From: Chloromonas sp. AAM2 | Taxonomy: Eukaryota; Chlorophyta; Chlorophyceae; Chlamydomonadales; Chlamydomonadaceae | NCBI GenBank assembly: GCA_004335635.1 | Contig: QAXH01005811.1 | Span: 5,441 to 50,893 of the forward strand | Length of the DNA stretch: 45,453 nucleotides | Direction of reading: 5' to 3' | Shown here: one piece after another, positions 44,718 through 45,453 of the stretch | How the letters are laid out: each line of letters starts with the position of its first letter | Numbering within the stretch: the stretch's first letter is position 1 | Program-made: the position numbers and the translations under genes | The notes under the pieces: model-generated | What the model was told of the DNA's origin: nothing | Seen by the model: the letters and a program-made list of their open reading frames with translations, nothing else | Database searches by the model: none

Positions 44718-45453
44718 CTACGTTGCGTCTGCAGGCTGTGCTGTGTTCACATTCAAGTCACTTGTCACACACTCTTCTGCAGTTGCCTCATCAGATGCAT
44801 CAGGCGCTGCACCCGGGCCGGCAGCCGCCTGCATGACAGGCTCAACCATCGTTTCAGTCACTTTCTTGTCTTCCTCGGCAGACTCGGCCATTGTCTGACC
44901 GTCGGTCATGCTGGCATCTTCTTGAGGCAGCACCTCGGTGGCCCGTGCATCTGCCACCGCCTTGAGTCGTGCAGTGATGGTGGGCGCCAACAGCCGCACG
45001 TCCTGCTCTGGAGTCCACTTGTCTAGCACCTGGATCATAAACACCAAGGTTTGTCACGGTCAGAACAAGCACAAGTGGCTTGGCGTTGGCTCACAGCTGT
45101 CGATTGCAAATCAGGGGCTGAAATGAGCGGGGGCGCTGAGGGCCTGCCTACCATGCCTGTGGGTACATCCACTTTCGACCTGTCTTAAGCAGCCGTTTGT
45201 TAAGACTTGTTGGGCACCCGTTCCGCCTGCATGTGCTGTCCAGTAATCTCACGTAATCATCACTCACTTCTTCCAGCACCTTTGCCATTTCGTTGAGCAC
45301 TGTGCACCCCGTGTCCTCCTCCCTCCACGCCGGCACCATGACCAGGTTCCCCCTCTCTTCGAGCAGCGACTTGTGGCAGTCATCGTCCAGCAGCAGCACA
45401 CGGTCAAGGCGCAAGAACCAGCGGCCCAACGGCTTGGCAGTGTCCCACGCCTT
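44718..45453 (-). CDS. FCP1/NIF-like HAD phosphatase, C-terminal end (runs off the right edge)
   Basis: Two minus-strand exons are visible: 45453-45268 (open at the window edge, 62 codons) and 45029-44718 (104 codons with TAG); the junction is phase 0. The first holds LRLDRVLLLDDDCHKSLLEE followed by RGNLVMVPAW. This matches the end of NLI-interacting-factor/FCP1-type phosphatase domains, where VLLVDDSP..., the acidic HAD motif, precedes N..I..P.F/W. The DxDxT nucleophile motif lies outside the window. After LEEVLDKWTPEQDVRLL, a helical end to the domain, comes an acidic Ala/Glu/Thr-rich tail (VTETMVEPVMQAAAGPGAAP). Such enzymes dephosphorylate Ser in RNA polymerase II CTD or other proteins; the substrate cannot be inferred here. 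Confidence 0.7.

Overview
This is nuclear DNA from a eukaryote, most likely a green alga (Chlorophyta). Genes are split into many short exons bounded by GT-AG introns. The proteins are of plant or algal type: a plant-like heme oxygenase, a DDB1 and COG7 closest to the land-plant forms, and a mitochondrial-type S1 protein. Introns are crowded with micro- and minisatellites. There is no operon structure and no bacterial signature. One 138-base run of N (10678-10815) is an assembly gap inside an intronic minisatellite.

Seven protein-coding genes were reconstructed by joining exons whose splice phases agree. In order: (1) 3' part of a heme oxygenase (+, enters from the left edge, stops at 1738). 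(2) Complete DDB1, the CUL4 ubiquitin-ligase adaptor (-, 17075 to 3440, 31 exons, 1130 aa). (3) A predicted secreted protein of unrecognised function (+, 17333-19662, 5 exons, 433 aa). (4) Complete COG7, a Golgi tether subunit (+, 20217-27253, 14 exons, 804 aa). (5) A two-S1-domain protein, probably mitochondrial ribosomal (-, 29923 to 27911, 4 exons, 338 aa). (6) A very long coiled-coil protein of unknown identity (+, 30197-43313, 27 exons modelled, 1968 aa). (7) The C-terminal end of an FCP1/NIF-like HAD phosphatase (-, from the right edge to 44718). Genes 2/3 and 5/6 are head-to-head with about 260-270 bp between start codons. Genes 1/2, 4/5 and 6/7 converge.

The most interesting non-coding signal lies in the three convergent intergenic regions. 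Each carries copies of a 19-base motif, GTTTGCCAGTTCTGGGACA, preceded by an A-rich stretch and followed by a short palindrome related to CACTGGAACCAGTG. In the HO/DDB1 and COG7/S1 gaps the copies form inverted pairs about 960 and 475 bp apart. The family could be the termini of a short inverted-repeat transposon or a 3'-end RNA element, because every copy is in the sense orientation for the gene it follows. A second mobile element is clearer: a 455-bp hAT-type MITE with 18-bp inverted termini and a perfect 8-bp target duplication sits in an intron of gene 6. Three introns appear to use GC rather than GT donors.

No tRNA, rRNA, CRISPR or autonomous transposon was recognised. Exon models were drawn by eye from homology, phase and splice consensus, so a few boundaries (noted) may shift.
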